64,000 nucleotides of DNA, taken from Zavarzinia compransoris. GTDB taxonomy: Bacteria > Pseudomonadota > Alphaproteobacteria > Zavarziniales > Zavarziniaceae. The stretch covers positions 1 to 64,000 of the forward strand of contig NZ_QGLF01000004.1 in NCBI RefSeq assembly GCF_003173055.1, written 5' to 3'. A program made the translations under genes and the position numbers. The notes below the pieces were generated by a model. That model searched no databases. It had not been told where the DNA came from and saw only the letters and a list, made by a program, of their open reading frames with translations. Positions 43,532-51,682 of the stretch are shown piece after piece; position 1 is the first letter of the stretch, and every line of letters begins with the position of its first letter.

Positions 43532-45016
43532 TCAGCCCCCTCCCCCGACGATCTGGCCGGCGATCCGGGTCGCAAGCTCGACCACGGGGCGGCTGTCGAT
43601 GCCGAGCCCGATGGTCGCCGCCGCCAGCACGCCGGCCGGCAGCAGGAAGGCGGGGTGCAGGTCGCCCTTCGGCATGTCTTCCGCCGGCGGCGCCAGCATG
43701 GCCGCCTCGACCACGCGCCAGATGTAGACGACGGTGATCAGCGAGGCGAGCAGGATGCCGCCCGCGACCAGCCACAGGTCGCGCCCGGCGGCGATTTGAA
43801 GGACCGCGAGCTTGGAGACGAAGCCCGCGGTCAGCGGTACGCCGATCAGCCCGAGCCCGGCGACGACGAGCAGGGCGAAGGCGATCGGCATCTGCCGCGA
43901 CAGGCCGGCCAGGGCGGCAAGGCCGGCGCTGCCGCGCCGGTGCACGATGCCGGCGGTGACCGCGAAGGCCCCGCCCTTGATGATCGCGTGGTTGAACAGG
44001 TTGATCAGGGCGGCGGCGATGCCCGCGACCCCGCCGAGGCCGAGCGCCGCCAGCATCAGGCCGAGATTGGCGATCGAGGAAAAGGCGAGCAGGCGCTTCA
44101 GGTCCTTCGAGGTCACGGCCATGACCGAACCGGTGATCAGCATGGCAAGGCCGATCGGCGGCAGCAGGGCGGCGAAATTCACCCGGCCCAGTTCCCCGGG
44201 GGTCTGGAACACCAGGTCGGCCAGGCGGATCAGCAGGTAGAGCGAAACCTTGGTCGCGGTCATCGCCAGGAAGGTGGTGACCGCGGCGGGCGCATAGGCA
44301 TAGGCATTGGGCAGCCAGCGGTGCAGGGGCAGCATGGCCGCCTTCAGCGCGAGGCCGACGAAGAGGAAGGACGAGCCGACGATGATCGCCCGCCGCCCGG
44401 CCCCGGGCAACCGCTCGCCGAGGTCGGCCATGTTGAGGGTGCCGGTCGCGATATAAAGGAAGGCGATGCCGATGACGAAGAAGGTCGCCCCGGTCGCGCC
44501 CAGCACCAGATAGTCGAAGGCGGCGGTCAGTGCCCGGCGGTCGCGCCCGGCCCCGGCCGCGATCAGCACATAGGTCGACAGCGACGCGATTTCGAGGAAG
44601 ACGAAGACATTGAACAGGTCGCCGGTGACGACCATGCCGATCAGGCCGGCCAGGCACAGCAGGAAGGCGGCGAACAGGCGCGGCCGGTCGCCCGGCGCCA
44701 CCTCGGGCCCCAGCGCGGTCGGCAGCATCAGGGCGGTGAGCGTGCCGCTGCCGGCGATCAGCACGGTCATGGCGGCGGCGAGAAGGTCTATCCGGTATTC
44801 GATGCCGATCGGCGGCAGCCAATTGCCGAGCGGATAGGAGATCACCGCACCGTCAAGGGCGGGCACCAGCAGGTAGAGCGCAAGGGCGAGGTCGAGGGCG
44901 GCGACGATCGCGGTGGCGGCGCCGGCCAGGGCCGGGCGGGGCAGGACGGCGACGACCGGCGCCGCAAGCAGGGGCAGCACGACCACCAGGACCGGGGCGT
45001 GGTCCAGGATCGTCAT
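43532..45016 (-). CDS. mrpD: Cation/proton antiporter subunit MrpD
   Basis: 494-residue membrane subunit of the multi-protein Na+ or K+/H+ antiporter. Conserved parts are GDLFNVFVFLEIASLSTYVL, GLALKAAMLPLHRWLPNAYAYAP, TKVSLYLLIRL, KDLKRLLAFSSIANLG and NHAIIKGGAFAV. The glutamate in FLEIAS and the lysine in LKAAMLP match proton-path residues of this family. Coupled to mrpC by a four-base overlap. Confidence 0.92.
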   Translation of the reverse strand: MTILDHAPVLVVVLPLLAAPVVAVLPRPALAGAATAIVAALDLALALYLLVPALDGAVISYPLGNWLPPIGIEYRIDLLAAAMTVLIAGSGTLTALMLPTALGPEVAPGDRPRLFAAFLLCLAGLIGMVVTGDLFNVFVFLEIASLSTYVLIAAGAGRDRRALTAAFDYLVLGATGATFFVIGIAFLYIATGTLNMADLGERLPGAGRRAIIVGSSFLFVGLALKAAMLPLHRWLPNAYAYAPAAVTTFLAMTATKVSLYLLIRLADLVFQTPGELGRVNFAALLPPIGLAMLITGSVMAVTSKDLKRLLAFSSIANLGLMLAALGLGGVAGIAAALINLFNHAIIKGGAFAVTAGIVHRRGSAGLAALAGLSRQMPIAFALLVVAGLGLIGVPLTAGFVSKLAVLQIAAGRDLWLVAGGILLASLITVVYIWRVVEAAMLAPPAEDMPKGDLHPAFLLPAGVLAAATIGLGIDSRPVVELATRIAGQIVGGGG

Positions 45017-45396
45017 GAGCCCGGCCCCCCGGCTGCCGGCTGGTCGGGGGCCGCCAGGGGCTGCAATTCATCGTCCTCGATGGTGCCGAAGGCTTCGCGG
45101 ATGCGGACGGCAAGGGCAAGGCCGACCGCCAGCGTGGCGACGCCGACCACGATCGCGGTCAGGATCAGCACCGAGGGCAGGGGGTTGGTATAGGTGGCGA
45201 AGGCATCGTTCAGGATCGGCGGCGTGCCGCCCTCGACCACGCCGGCGGCGATATAGAGCAGGAAGACGGAAACCTGGAAAATGCCGAGGCCGACCAGTTT
45301 CTTCACCAGATTGCCCTGGGCGATGACGATATAGAGGCCGGTCATCATCAGGATGACCACCGCCCAATAGGGCAGAAGGCCGATCAGGTCCTTCAT
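45013..45396 (-). CDS. mrpC: Cation/proton antiporter subunit MrpC
   Basis: 127-residue NuoK-like subunit with three membrane helices: WAVVILMMTGLYIVIAQGN, KLVGLGIFQVSVFLLYIAAG and ALPSVLILTAIVVGVATLAV-type (here PLPSVLILTAIVVGVATL). The conserved DAFATYTNPLPSVLILTAI is the family signature. A charged tail follows. Overlaps mrpB and mrpD by four bases each. Confidence 0.93.
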   Translation of the reverse strand: MKDLIGLLPYWAVVILMMTGLYIVIAQGNLVKKLVGLGIFQVSVFLLYIAAGVVEGGTPPILNDAFATYTNPLPSVLILTAIVVGVATLAVGLALAVRIREAFGTIEDDELQPLAAPDQPAAGGPGS

Positions 45397-46367
45397 GATT
45401 GACCCCGGCTGGCGAAACGCTGGTAGAGGATGACCATGACGCAGGCGACGGTCATGAAGACGCCGAGTTCGATCAGGGTCAGGCCGATCTGCTGCCCGGC
45501 CGGCCGCGCGCCCAGGGCGTCGTAGTCGAGGAAGCGGTGGCCAAGAAGGATGGTCGCCACCCCGGTCCCGCCATAGGTGAGGACGCCGAGGGCGGCGATC
45601 ACCCGCAAGATCCGTTCGGGGACCAATTGGTTCAGCCGGTCGATGCCGAAGGTGAGCCCGTAGAGGATCATGGCCCCGCCGAGAATGGCGCCGGCCTGGA
45701 ACCCGCCCCCGGGGCTGTAGGCGCCGTGGAACTGGACATAGGGGGCCAGGAACAGGGTCAGGGGGATGAACAGGGTGGCGACGCCGCGCAGCACCACGTC
45801 CCGGTCCCGGCGCGCCGGCGCTTCGCCCCGGGCGAGCGGCCGGGACTGGGCACCGCCGAGCAGGATGAGGACGCCGAGCGCGGCGGTGAAGACGACCACG
45901 GTCTCGCCCATCGTGTCGTAGCCGCGGTAGGCGCCAAGGACGGCGGTGACGATGTTGGGGACGCCGATCTCCGTCGCCGTTTCGGTGATGTAATGGGGCG
46001 CGACGTGGCTCTGCGCCGGGGCCCGGGGATCGCCGAAGCGCGGCAGTTCCAGGGTGCCGTAGATGAGCGCCAGGCCGCAGATGCAGGCGGCGGCGAGGCC
46101 GGCGGCGGAGGCGCGCCGCCCGCCCGGCTTTTCCCGCCGGCCGGTCAGGCGGATGGCGGCGATGGTGAGCACGGTGGCGACGCCGGCGCCGACGCAGGCC
46201 TCGGTGAAGGCGACGTCGGGCGCATCGAACAGGACGAAGACGGCGCAGCAGATGAAGCTGAAGATGCCCGACAGCATGGCGACGACGAGCAGGTCGCGCA
46301 TGAAGGCGATCGCGATCCCGGTGGCGCAGAGTGCCGCGAGAAGGCCGACCATCAGGAAGGTTTCCAT
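45393..46367 (-). CDS. mrpB: Antiporter subunit MrpB fused to a DUF4040 (MrpA C-terminal-like) domain
   Basis: 324 residues in two parts. Residues 1-80 resemble the MbhD/DUF4040 segment (LVVAMLSGIFSFICCAVF, DAPDVAFTEACVGAGVAT), which in classical Mrp is the C-terminal part of MrpA. Residues about 190-320 are MnhB-like (FHGAYSPGGGFQAGAILGGAMILYGL). Between them is the MbhE-like helix pair with YRGYDTMGETVVVFTAALGVL. The fusion explains why no intact MrpA is present: its parts are spread over this gene and the NuoL-like gene. Confidence 0.9.
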   Translation of the reverse strand: METFLMVGLLAALCATGIAIAFMRDLLVVAMLSGIFSFICCAVFVLFDAPDVAFTEACVGAGVATVLTIAAIRLTGRREKPGGRRASAAGLAAACICGLALIYGTLELPRFGDPRAPAQSHVAPHYITETATEIGVPNIVTAVLGAYRGYDTMGETVVVFTAALGVLILLGGAQSRPLARGEAPARRDRDVVLRGVATLFIPLTLFLAPYVQFHGAYSPGGGFQAGAILGGAMILYGLTFGIDRLNQLVPERILRVIAALGVLTYGGTGVATILLGHRFLDYDALGARPAGQQIGLTLIELGVFMTVACVMVILYQRFASRGQS

Positions 46368-46370
46368 GGC

Positions 46371-46724
46371 CTATTCCCCCGGTTGGGCCGGCGGCGGCCG
46401 GTCGCCGTCGAGGGCGGGGCGGACCCCGCTGCGAAAGGCGGCGCGGGCCAGCGCATGGCAGGAGGTGGGCGAGGCGAAGAGCACGACCACGAGGACGACC
46501 AGCAGTTTCAGGGCGATCAGCAGGTCGGGCGATAGCACGGCAAGGCCGAGCAGCACGCCGAGCGCGCCGGCAGTATCGGTAATGCCGGCGGCATGGGCCC
46601 GGGTATAGAATTCGGGCAGGCGCAGCAGGCCGAACGCGCCGACCAGCGCGGCCAGGGCGCCGGCCAGCAGCAGGCCGCCGCCCAGCGCGTCGCGGGCAAG
46701 GTCGAAGAGGTCGGCCGCGCTCAT
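46371..46724 (-). CDS. mrpG: Cation/proton antiporter subunit MrpG
   Basis: 117-residue subunit with three helices and the family phrase LRLPEFYTRAHAAGITDTAG, then LLVVLVVVLFASPTSCHALARAA. Coupled upstream with mrpF by a four-base overlap and 3 bases from mrpB. Confidence 0.92.
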   Translation of the reverse strand: MSAADLFDLARDALGGGLLLAGALAALVGAFGLLRLPEFYTRAHAAGITDTAGALGVLLGLAVLSPDLLIALKLLVVLVVVLFASPTSCHALARAAFRSGVRPALDGDRPPPAQPGE

Positions 46725-46978
46725 GCCCGCTCCCTCTCGCCGATCAGGTAACGCATGACGGCCACCGTGCCGATCAGGTTGAGCACGGCATAGATGAGGG
46801 CGATGTCGATGAAGTCGTAGCGGTCGGTGGCGAAGCCGAGCACGGCGATCAGCAGGATGGTCTTGGTGCCGATCAGGTTGAGGGCGAGGATCCGGTCGAA
46901 CACGGTCGGCCCCGCCAGCGCCCGAATCAGGGCCAGCGCCAGGGTGGCGAACAGGGCGGCGGCGGCGGCGAACAGCAT
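46721..46978 (-). CDS. mrpF: Cation/proton antiporter subunit MrpF
   Basis: 85-residue three-helix subunit. GPTVFDRILALNLIGTKT and FIDIALIYAVLNLIGTVAV are the family signatures, including the conserved Asp of DRILA. The start at 46978 is one base after the mrpE stop; an upstream in-frame ATG at 47077 lies within mrpE and is rejected. Confidence 0.92.
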   Translation of the reverse strand: MLFAAAAALFATLALALIRALAGPTVFDRILALNLIGTKTILLIAVLGFATDRYDFIDIALIYAVLNLIGTVAVMRYLIGERERA

Positions 46979-46979
46979 G

Positions 46980-47471
46980 TCAGCCGCGCCGCCCGCGAAA
47001 ATTTTCATCGAGGGCGAGGCAGCGTCGGTCCATCTCGCCCTCTTGCAGTGCCGCGATTCCCTCGCGGTGCAGCGCATGGATGAGAAAGCGGTCGCCCTCG
47101 GCCAGCACCGTGATCGTGCCGGGGGTCAGGGTGATCGAATTGGCATAGAGGGCGCGGCACAGGTCGGTCTTCTGCGACGCCTCGACCCAGGCCATCGACG
47201 GCGTCGCCGGCCGCCCGAGGCCAAGGACGCAGCGCGCCACCTCGATATTCGCCTTCACGATCTCGGCCAGCAGCCAGCGCCAATAGATAACCAGCGAAAC
47301 CACAAGGGAAAACGGCTGGTAGTCGCGGGCGACGAGGCCGAGCCGGGAGAGCAGCAGCACGACCCCGATCACCGACAGGATCGAGGTCGCGAGCAGGAAG
47401 GGCGAGAAATGCCCCGACAGGCCGAGCCAGAGAAAATAGAAGGCGGCGCCAAGCAGGATTCGTTGAGTCAC
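46980..47471 (-). CDS. mrpE: Cation/proton antiporter subunit MrpE
   Basis: 163-residue first gene of the antiporter operon. Two or three N-terminal helices (ILLGAAFYFLWLGLSGHF, FSLVVSLVIYWRWLLAEIVKAN) are followed by a cytoplasmic domain with the family phrase LYANSITLTPGTITVL. In classical Mrp the order is A-B-C-D-E-F-G; here E-F-G lead. Its promoter should lie in 47472-47600, shared with the divergent cold-shock gene region. Confidence 0.93.
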   Translation of the reverse strand: MTQRILLGAAFYFLWLGLSGHFSPFLLATSILSVIGVVLLLSRLGLVARDYQPFSLVVSLVIYWRWLLAEIVKANIEVARCVLGLGRPATPSMAWVEASQKTDLCRALYANSITLTPGTITVLAEGDRFLIHALHREGIAALQEGEMDRRCLALDENFRGRRG

Positions 47472-47732
47472 CGGCCTCCCTTTCCGCCCCGTTGCCTTCG
47501 TCTATACCCGGACAATGTGCATTATCGGGTACCGCTTTGAAAACCAAAATCCACCGAAAGTGTGGCTCTGTCACCTCTCCGATCACTGCGGTGCAGCATT
47601 CCTGCATCCAATTGGGTGTGAATTGATCCCAGCCCGACCGTTCATTCCGCGTGACAGGCGATGACGGCGGTGGAATGATAGCGTCATAAAGAACGCAGGA
47701 AAATCTGCGCGTAAATATAGGGGGATAGCCAG

Positions 47733-47758
47733 AAAAGGTGACCTGCCCGTCACTTTTT
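47733..47758 (+). promoter_or_regulatory. Hairpin with T-run in the cold-shock gene leader
   Basis: AAAAGGTGAC and GTCACTTTTT pair with one mismatch around CTGCCC, ending 20 bases before the cold-shock start. The shape is terminator-like, but it sits in a leader, so it may be an attenuator or a temperature-sensitive RNA element. The rest of the 307-base gap (47472-47778) holds no gene. Confidence 0.5.
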
Positions 47759-47778
47759 CAGTGTGGGAAGAGTAGCTC

Positions 47779-48312
47779 ATGGAACATGTCATGGCGGCGG
47801 GTGGCGGCGCCGAATTCGCCACAATCGAGATCTCCGGCCGGGTGAAATGGTTCGACATGACGAAGGGGTATGGCTTCGTCACGCCGGGCGACGGTCAGGG
47901 GGACGTTCTGCTGCATCTGTCGGCGCTCCGCCAGGCGGGGCTCGACCATGTCGACGAGGGGGCGACCCTTCGGTGCGAGGCCGTGCGCCGGCCAAAGGGG
48001 TTCCAGGCCCTGCGGGTGATCGATCACGATCCCTCGACGGCCCTGCCCTCCGACCGGCTCCGCCCGCCGCCGCGCCGGGCCTTGCCCCAGATCGAGGACG
48101 CGGGCCAGCCCGTGCCCGCCTCGGTCAAATGGTTCAACCGCGCGCGGGGCTACGGCTTCGTGTCGCGCGGGGAAGGCACGCCCGACATCTTCGTGCATAT
48201 GGAAGTCCTGCGGCGCTCCGGCGTGCTTGAAGTGGCGCCCGGACAGGCCGTGATGGTCCGTATCGTCGAAAGCGATAAGGGACCGCAAGTCGCCGAACTG
48301 AAACCGGACTAG
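47779..48312 (+). CDS. Protein with two cold-shock domains
   Basis: 177-residue nucleic-acid-binding protein with tandem cold-shock domains. The first (about 18-82) has [15 protein letters not shown] and DVLLHLSAL; the second (about 113-175) has [16 protein letters not shown] and DIFVHMEVL. Both keep the RNP1-type aromatic residues. A Pro/Arg-rich linker joins them. Tandem CSD proteins of this size are typical of Alphaproteobacteria and act as RNA chaperones in cold or stationary phase. GGGAAGAG precedes ATG 47779. Confidence 0.93.
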   Translation: MEHVMAAGGGAEFATIEISGRVKWFDMTKGYGFVTPGDGQGDVLLHLSALRQAGLDHVDEGATLRCEAVRRPKGFQALRVIDHDPSTALPSDRLRPPPRRALPQIEDAGQPVPASVKWFNRARGYGFVSRGEGTPDIFVHMEVLRRSGVLEVAPGQAVMVRIVESDKGPQVAELKPD

Positions 48313-48333
48313 GCATTCCGCAAGGATCAGCCG

Positions 48334-48370
48334 ACGGCGCGTACCGGGCAGGATACGCGCCGTTTTTTTT
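48334..48370 (+). terminator. Rho-independent terminator of the cold-shock gene
   Basis: ACGGCGCGTA and TACGCGCCGT form a perfect 10-base stem around a 10-base loop, followed by eight T. It starts 21 bases past the stop and is the clearest intrinsic terminator in the window. Confidence 0.92.
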
Positions 48371-48377
48371 ATGTCCC

Positions 48378-49316
48378 TCAGGGTGTCGCCGCATAAGCCC
48401 CGGCAGGCAGGGCCTCGGCGATCAGGCCGGCCTCCTTCAGGAAGGCGGCGATGCGGGTGAAGCGGCCGGGGTCGAGGGCGGCCGGGCTGGCGGCGAGGCG
48501 CGGCACGGTCAGGGTCCAGGCTTCGCGGTTCAGGTCGTCGTTCAGTTCCGGATGCTCCTGCACGAATTGGGCGAAGGCGGCGTCCGGGTGGTTGAGGACA
48601 TGGGTAGCGCCCTTCTCCAGGGCGCGCAGGAAGCGCGGCAGGCGCGGGTCGGCGGTCTTGTCGGCGGCGGCGACCAGGATCAATTCGTCATAGGCGGGCA
48701 CGCCGTGGTCCTCGACCGCGAAGATGCGGGCGGGCTTGCCGAGCAGGCGCATTTCCGGGATCTCGAAATTGCGGAAAGCCCCGATCACCGCATCGACCTG
48801 GCCCGACGCCAGCGAGGTCGCCAGGGCGAAATTGACATTGACCAGTTCGACGTCGCCGGGCGCCAGCCCCGCGTCCTTCAGCATGGCGCCGAGCAGCGCA
48901 TCCTCGAACCCTGCGATCGAATAGCCGATCCTGCGGCCCTTGAGGTCGGCCAGCGTCTTCACCGGCCCGTCGGCGATGGTGGCCAGGCAGTTCAGCGGCG
49001 TGTCGACCAGGGTGCCGATCCGGCGCAGGGGCAGGCCCTGGTCGACCAGCAGCACCAGTTGCGGCTGATAGGAGACGGCGACATCCGCCTTGCCGGCGGC
49101 GACCAGTTTCGGCGGGTCGTTGGGATCGGAGGGGGCGATCAGTTCGACCTCCAGCCCCTCGGCGGCGAAATAGCCCTGCGCCCTGGCGGCGAAGAGGGCG
49201 GCATGGTCCGGATTGACCGCCCAGTCCAGCAGCACGGTCAGCCGGTCGGCCGCCTGGGCGGGCAAGGCGAGGGCGGCGGCGAGAAGGGCCGGGGCCAGGG
49301 ACTTCAGCAGTTTCAT
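48378..49316 (-). CDS. thiY: ABC transporter substrate-binding protein for a thiamine precursor (ThiY/NMT1-like)
   Basis: 312-residue periplasmic binding protein of the NMT1/THI5-like family, which in bacteria binds a thiamine pyrimidine precursor such as formylaminopyrimidine. It has a signal peptide (SLAPALLAAALALPAQA), then LTVLLDWAVNPDHAALFAA, a family-diagnostic start, GLEVELIAPSDPNDPPKL and the GRRIGYSIAGFEDALL segment. The TPP riboswitch in front of the operon supports a thiamine role over nitrate or sulfonate uptake, which related proteins serve. Confidence 0.9.
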   Translation of the reverse strand: MKLLKSLAPALLAAALALPAQAADRLTVLLDWAVNPDHAALFAARAQGYFAAEGLEVELIAPSDPNDPPKLVAAGKADVAVSYQPQLVLLVDQGLPLRRIGTLVDTPLNCLATIADGPVKTLADLKGRRIGYSIAGFEDALLGAMLKDAGLAPGDVELVNVNFALATSLASGQVDAVIGAFRNFEIPEMRLLGKPARIFAVEDHGVPAYDELILVAAADKTADPRLPRFLRALEKGATHVLNHPDAAFAQFVQEHPELNDDLNREAWTLTVPRLAASPAALDPGRFTRIAAFLKEAGLIAEALPAGAYAATP

Positions 49317-50110
49317 CGGGTCGTCTCCTCGAGGGGGGCGGCGTTTCCCGCGGCCCAGGGGGTGAGCCGGCGCATCGACAGGTCGACCAGCCGGTAAAGC
49401 AGCAGGGCAATGGCGGCGAGCACGATCAGCGCCGCGAACATCAGGTCGATCTTGGCCCGCGCATTGGCATGGAGCATGAGCCAGCCGAGCCCGCCGGCGG
49501 CCCCCACCCATTCGCCGACCACGGCCCCGATCGGGGCGACCGCCGCCGCGATCCGCAGGCCCGAGCCGAGCGCGGGCAGGGCGGCCGGGCCGTAGAGGCG
49601 CAGCAGCAGGCGCAGGCGCCGGCCGCGCCGGCCGCTGCCGCCGGTCATCACCTGCGCCATGTCGGTCAGGCCGGGATCGAGCCGGGCGATGCCGTCGGCA
49701 AGGGCGATGGTGACCGGAAAGAAGATGATCAGGCAGGTCATGGCGATCTTGGACGCCATGCCGAAGCCGAGCCAGAGCACCAGAAGCGGCGCGATGGCGA
49801 AGACCGGCACCGCCTGGCTGGCGATCACCAGCGGCAGGACGATACGGCGCAGGCCCCGGGAGACCGAGAGGACCACCGCCGCCCCGATCCCGAGCATTGT
49901 GCCGAGGCCAAGGCCGGCGGCGATTTCGAGCCCGGTCACGGCCCCGTGCCGAAGCAGCAGCTCGCGCTGTTCGACCAGGGCGCGGGCGACCGCCAGCGGG
50001 CTCGGCAGGATGAAGGGGGGCGGCGCCGCCAGCAGGATCACCGCCTGCCACAGCAACAGAAGGACGGCGAGCGTCGCCAGCCCCGCAGCGACGGCGCGCA
50101 GCCCCGTCAT
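49313..50110 (-). CDS. thiX: ABC transporter permease for a thiamine precursor (ThiX-like)
   Basis: 265-residue permease with about six helices and the BPD_transp_1 EAA-type loop region (VMTGGSGRRGRRLRLLLRL, then GPAALPALGSGLRIAAAVAPIGAVVGEWVGA). It overlaps both the ATPase and the binding-protein genes by four bases, so all three are coupled and under the same riboswitch. Confidence 0.9.
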   Translation of the reverse strand: MTGLRAVAAGLATLAVLLLLWQAVILLAAPPPFILPSPLAVARALVEQRELLLRHGAVTGLEIAAGLGLGTMLGIGAAVVLSVSRGLRRIVLPLVIASQAVPVFAIAPLLVLWLGFGMASKIAMTCLIIFFPVTIALADGIARLDPGLTDMAQVMTGGSGRRGRRLRLLLRLYGPAALPALGSGLRIAAAVAPIGAVVGEWVGAAGGLGWLMLHANARAKIDLMFAALIVLAAIALLLYRLVDLSMRRLTPWAAGNAAPLEETTR

Positions 50111-50901
50111 GACCGCTCCTCCGCCGCGCCGAGTGCGGTGAGAAGCATGCCCTGGGCCGCGGCCAGGGCCGCGCTGCCGGCATCGCGCGGCACCGGTTCC
50201 GGCGAGGGGGCGACGGCGCGGAGGGTCGCCGGGCGGCCGGCCAGGACGAGGATCCGGTGGCCGAGGCGCAGCGCCTCCTGCGGATCATGGGTGACCAGCA
50301 GGACAGTGCACCCGGCCAGCACGCGGGCGGTCTCGCCCTGCAGCCGGTGACGGGTGACGGCATCGAGGGCGGAGAAAGGCTCGTCCATCAGGACGATCGG
50401 CGCCGCCTCGTAAAGGGTGCGGGCCAGCGCCACGCGCTGGCGCATGCCGCCCGACAGCGCCCGGGGGTACAACGCTTCAGCGTTCTCGAGGCCGAGTTGG
50501 CGCAGCAGGCGGCGCGCCCGTTCGGGATCCGCTGCGTCACCGCGCAGGCGCGCCCCCAGCATGACATTGTCGACGACCCGGGCCCAGGGCAGCAGGTGAT
50601 CCTGCTGCGCCATCAGGGCGATGCGCCCGGCCAGGGCGCGGCCGTCGTCCGCGCCCACCGTGCCGGCAAGGCCCGGCTGGACAAGCCCGGCGATCAGGCG
50701 CAGCAGGCTGGACTTGCCGACCCCGCTCGGGCCCAGCAGGCAGGTGGTCTCGCCGGGGGCGAGGTCGAGGTCGAGACGGTCGAAGTGGCAGGTCGCGCCG
50801 TAGACAAGGGAGGCGCAGCGCACCGCCACGCCGGGCGCCGCCTGTATCCCATGTGCGGGTGACGAAGCCCCGGCATCGGCCGGCGGCACCGAAACGACCA
50901 T
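50107..50901 (-). CDS. thiZ: ABC transporter ATP-binding protein for a thiamine precursor (ThiZ-like)
   Basis: 264-residue ATPase: Walker A LGPSGVGKSS, Q-loop ALMAQQDHLLPW, signature ALSGGMRQRVALAR, Walker B IVLMDEP and switch LLVTHDPQEA. The start is ATG 50901 (MVVSVPPADAG), about 10 bases after the end of the TPP riboswitch; ATG 50913 would lie inside the riboswitch. The frame continues far upstream through the riboswitch and the tRNA-Pro antisense, which is spurious. Confidence 0.9.
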   Translation of the reverse strand: MVVSVPPADAGASSPAHGIQAAPGVAVRCASLVYGATCHFDRLDLDLAPGETTCLLGPSGVGKSSLLRLIAGLVQPGLAGTVGADDGRALAGRIALMAQQDHLLPWARVVDNVMLGARLRGDAADPERARRLLRQLGLENAEALYPRALSGGMRQRVALARTLYEAAPIVLMDEPFSALDAVTRHRLQGETARVLAGCTVLLVTHDPQEALRLGHRILVLAGRPATLRAVAPSPEPVPRDAGSAALAAAQGMLLTALGAAEERS

Positions 50902-50910
50902 GACACCACC

Positions 50911-50996
50911 CATCCCTACGCCGGCATGAACCGGATCAGGTTCAAGGGGTCGTTCCGCGTGGAACCTCTCAGCCGGCGCTCCGGCTCCCCCGAGTG
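50911..50996 (-). promoter_or_regulatory. TPP riboswitch (THI element)
   Basis: On the minus strand the conserved THI-box pieces occur in order: GGGGGAGCCGG, GGCTGAGAGG, ACCCCTTGAACCTGAT, CCGGTTCATGCCGGCGTAGG and GGAT. P1 closes with the region just before the ATPase start. The last arm reaches the Shine-Dalgarno region (GGGTGGTG), so binding of thiamine pyrophosphate probably blocks translation of the operon. Confidence 0.95.
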
Positions 50997-51080
50997 AAAG
51001 AGGGCGGCATGATGCCCGCTTCCGCCATCTGCCGCAAGTGCCGTTGAACCTGCCGCCCCCCTCGTGTATGGAGGGGCCGT

Positions 51081-51157
51081 CGGGGCGTAGCTCAGCCTGG
51101 TAGAGCGCTTGCTTTGGGAGCAAGAAGTCGCAAGTTCGAATCTTGTCGCCCCGACCA
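51081..51157 (+). tRNA. tRNA-Pro (anticodon TGG)
   Basis: Cloverleaf of 77 bases with encoded CCA. CGGGGCG and CGCCCCG pair as acceptor arms, CTTGC/GCAAG encloses TTTGGGA with anticodon TGG at 51115-51117, and the T arm is GCAAG-TTCGAAT-CTTGT. Confidence 0.96.
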
Positions 51158-51208
51158 GGACTTCGCTCATTTTTTGGCAGACGGTTTTTCCGCTGGTTTT
51201 TCCGATGC
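51158..51208. repeat. Post-tRNA shared block, copy 2
   Basis: Starts directly at the tRNA-Pro CCA and matches copy 1 (36102-36152) at 36 of 42 bases in 51167-51208. The minus strand reads ASEKPAEKPSAKK and stop; upstream of this the frame stays open for about 40 codons but has no start codon. The bases from 51209 to 51382 before higA hold no recognised gene. Confidence 0.7.
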
Positions 51209-51382
51209 CGTTCGACGGCTGTTCCCGTCGGTTCGGCGGATGCGGTCGTTCGCGGGGCAGAACCGGTTACACGAGTCGTTTCCCTCGCGTGAGGCGGCTC
51301 TTCCCGGGCTGCGGATGAAATGCAGTGCCGGACCGCTTCAACCTCGCCGCAGCCCTGACATCGGCAGCTTTGGCCGTGCTTT

Positions 51383-51682
51383 TCACTCTGCTGCCTGAAC
51401 CGGCTCGATCCTGTCCAGTTCGCCGGCCATCTCGGCCCCAAGCACGGCAACATCATAGGCCGCCTGGAGGTTGAGCCAGAACGAGGGACTGTTGCCGAAC
51501 AGGCGCCCGAGGCGGAGGGCGATGTTCGCGGTTACCGGCTGCCTGCCGCTGAGGATGTCATAAAGCGATTGGCGGGAGATGCGCAGGCGCTCGGCAATCG
51601 CGGTCTTCGTCAGGCCGGTGGCGGGAATGAGATCCTCGGCAAGAAGCTCGCCGGGATGCATCGGGGGTAGGGCATTATTCAT
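51383..51682 (-). CDS. higA: HigA-type antitoxin, copy 2
   Basis: 99-residue XRE-family antitoxin. MHPGELLAEDLIPATGL is the family opening, AIAERLRISRQSLYDIL the helix-turn-helix, and QPVTANIALRLGRLFGNSPSFWLNLQAAYD the conserved helical end. The start at 51682 shares one base with the higB stop, so the two genes are tightly coupled, unlike copy 1. It ends 225 bases from tRNA-Pro. Confidence 0.92.
   Translation of the reverse strand: MNNALPPMHPGELLAEDLIPATGLTKTAIAERLRISRQSLYDILSGRQPVTANIALRLGRLFGNSPSFWLNLQAAYDVAVLGAEMAGELDRIEPVQAAE

Noticed and set aside
36027-51157. A genomic island bounded by the two tRNA genes
   Set aside because: The content between them (Mrp operon, epimerase, riboswitch-controlled transporter) is typical chromosomal material with uniform composition, and the flanking blocks follow different tRNAs.
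51170-51337. Open minus-strand frame ending in ASEKPAEKPSAKK between higA copy 2 and tRNA-Pro as an intact small gene
   Set aside because: It is bounded by a stop at 51338-51340 and has no ATG, GTG or TTG start, so only the shared tail is reported.
50107-51456. Long minus-strand frame reading from the ATPase through the riboswitch and tRNA-Pro, with the phrase LLPKQALYQAELRP
   Set aside because: That phrase is the well-known translation of the antisense of tRNA-Pro; the real ATPase starts at 50901 after the TPP riboswitch.
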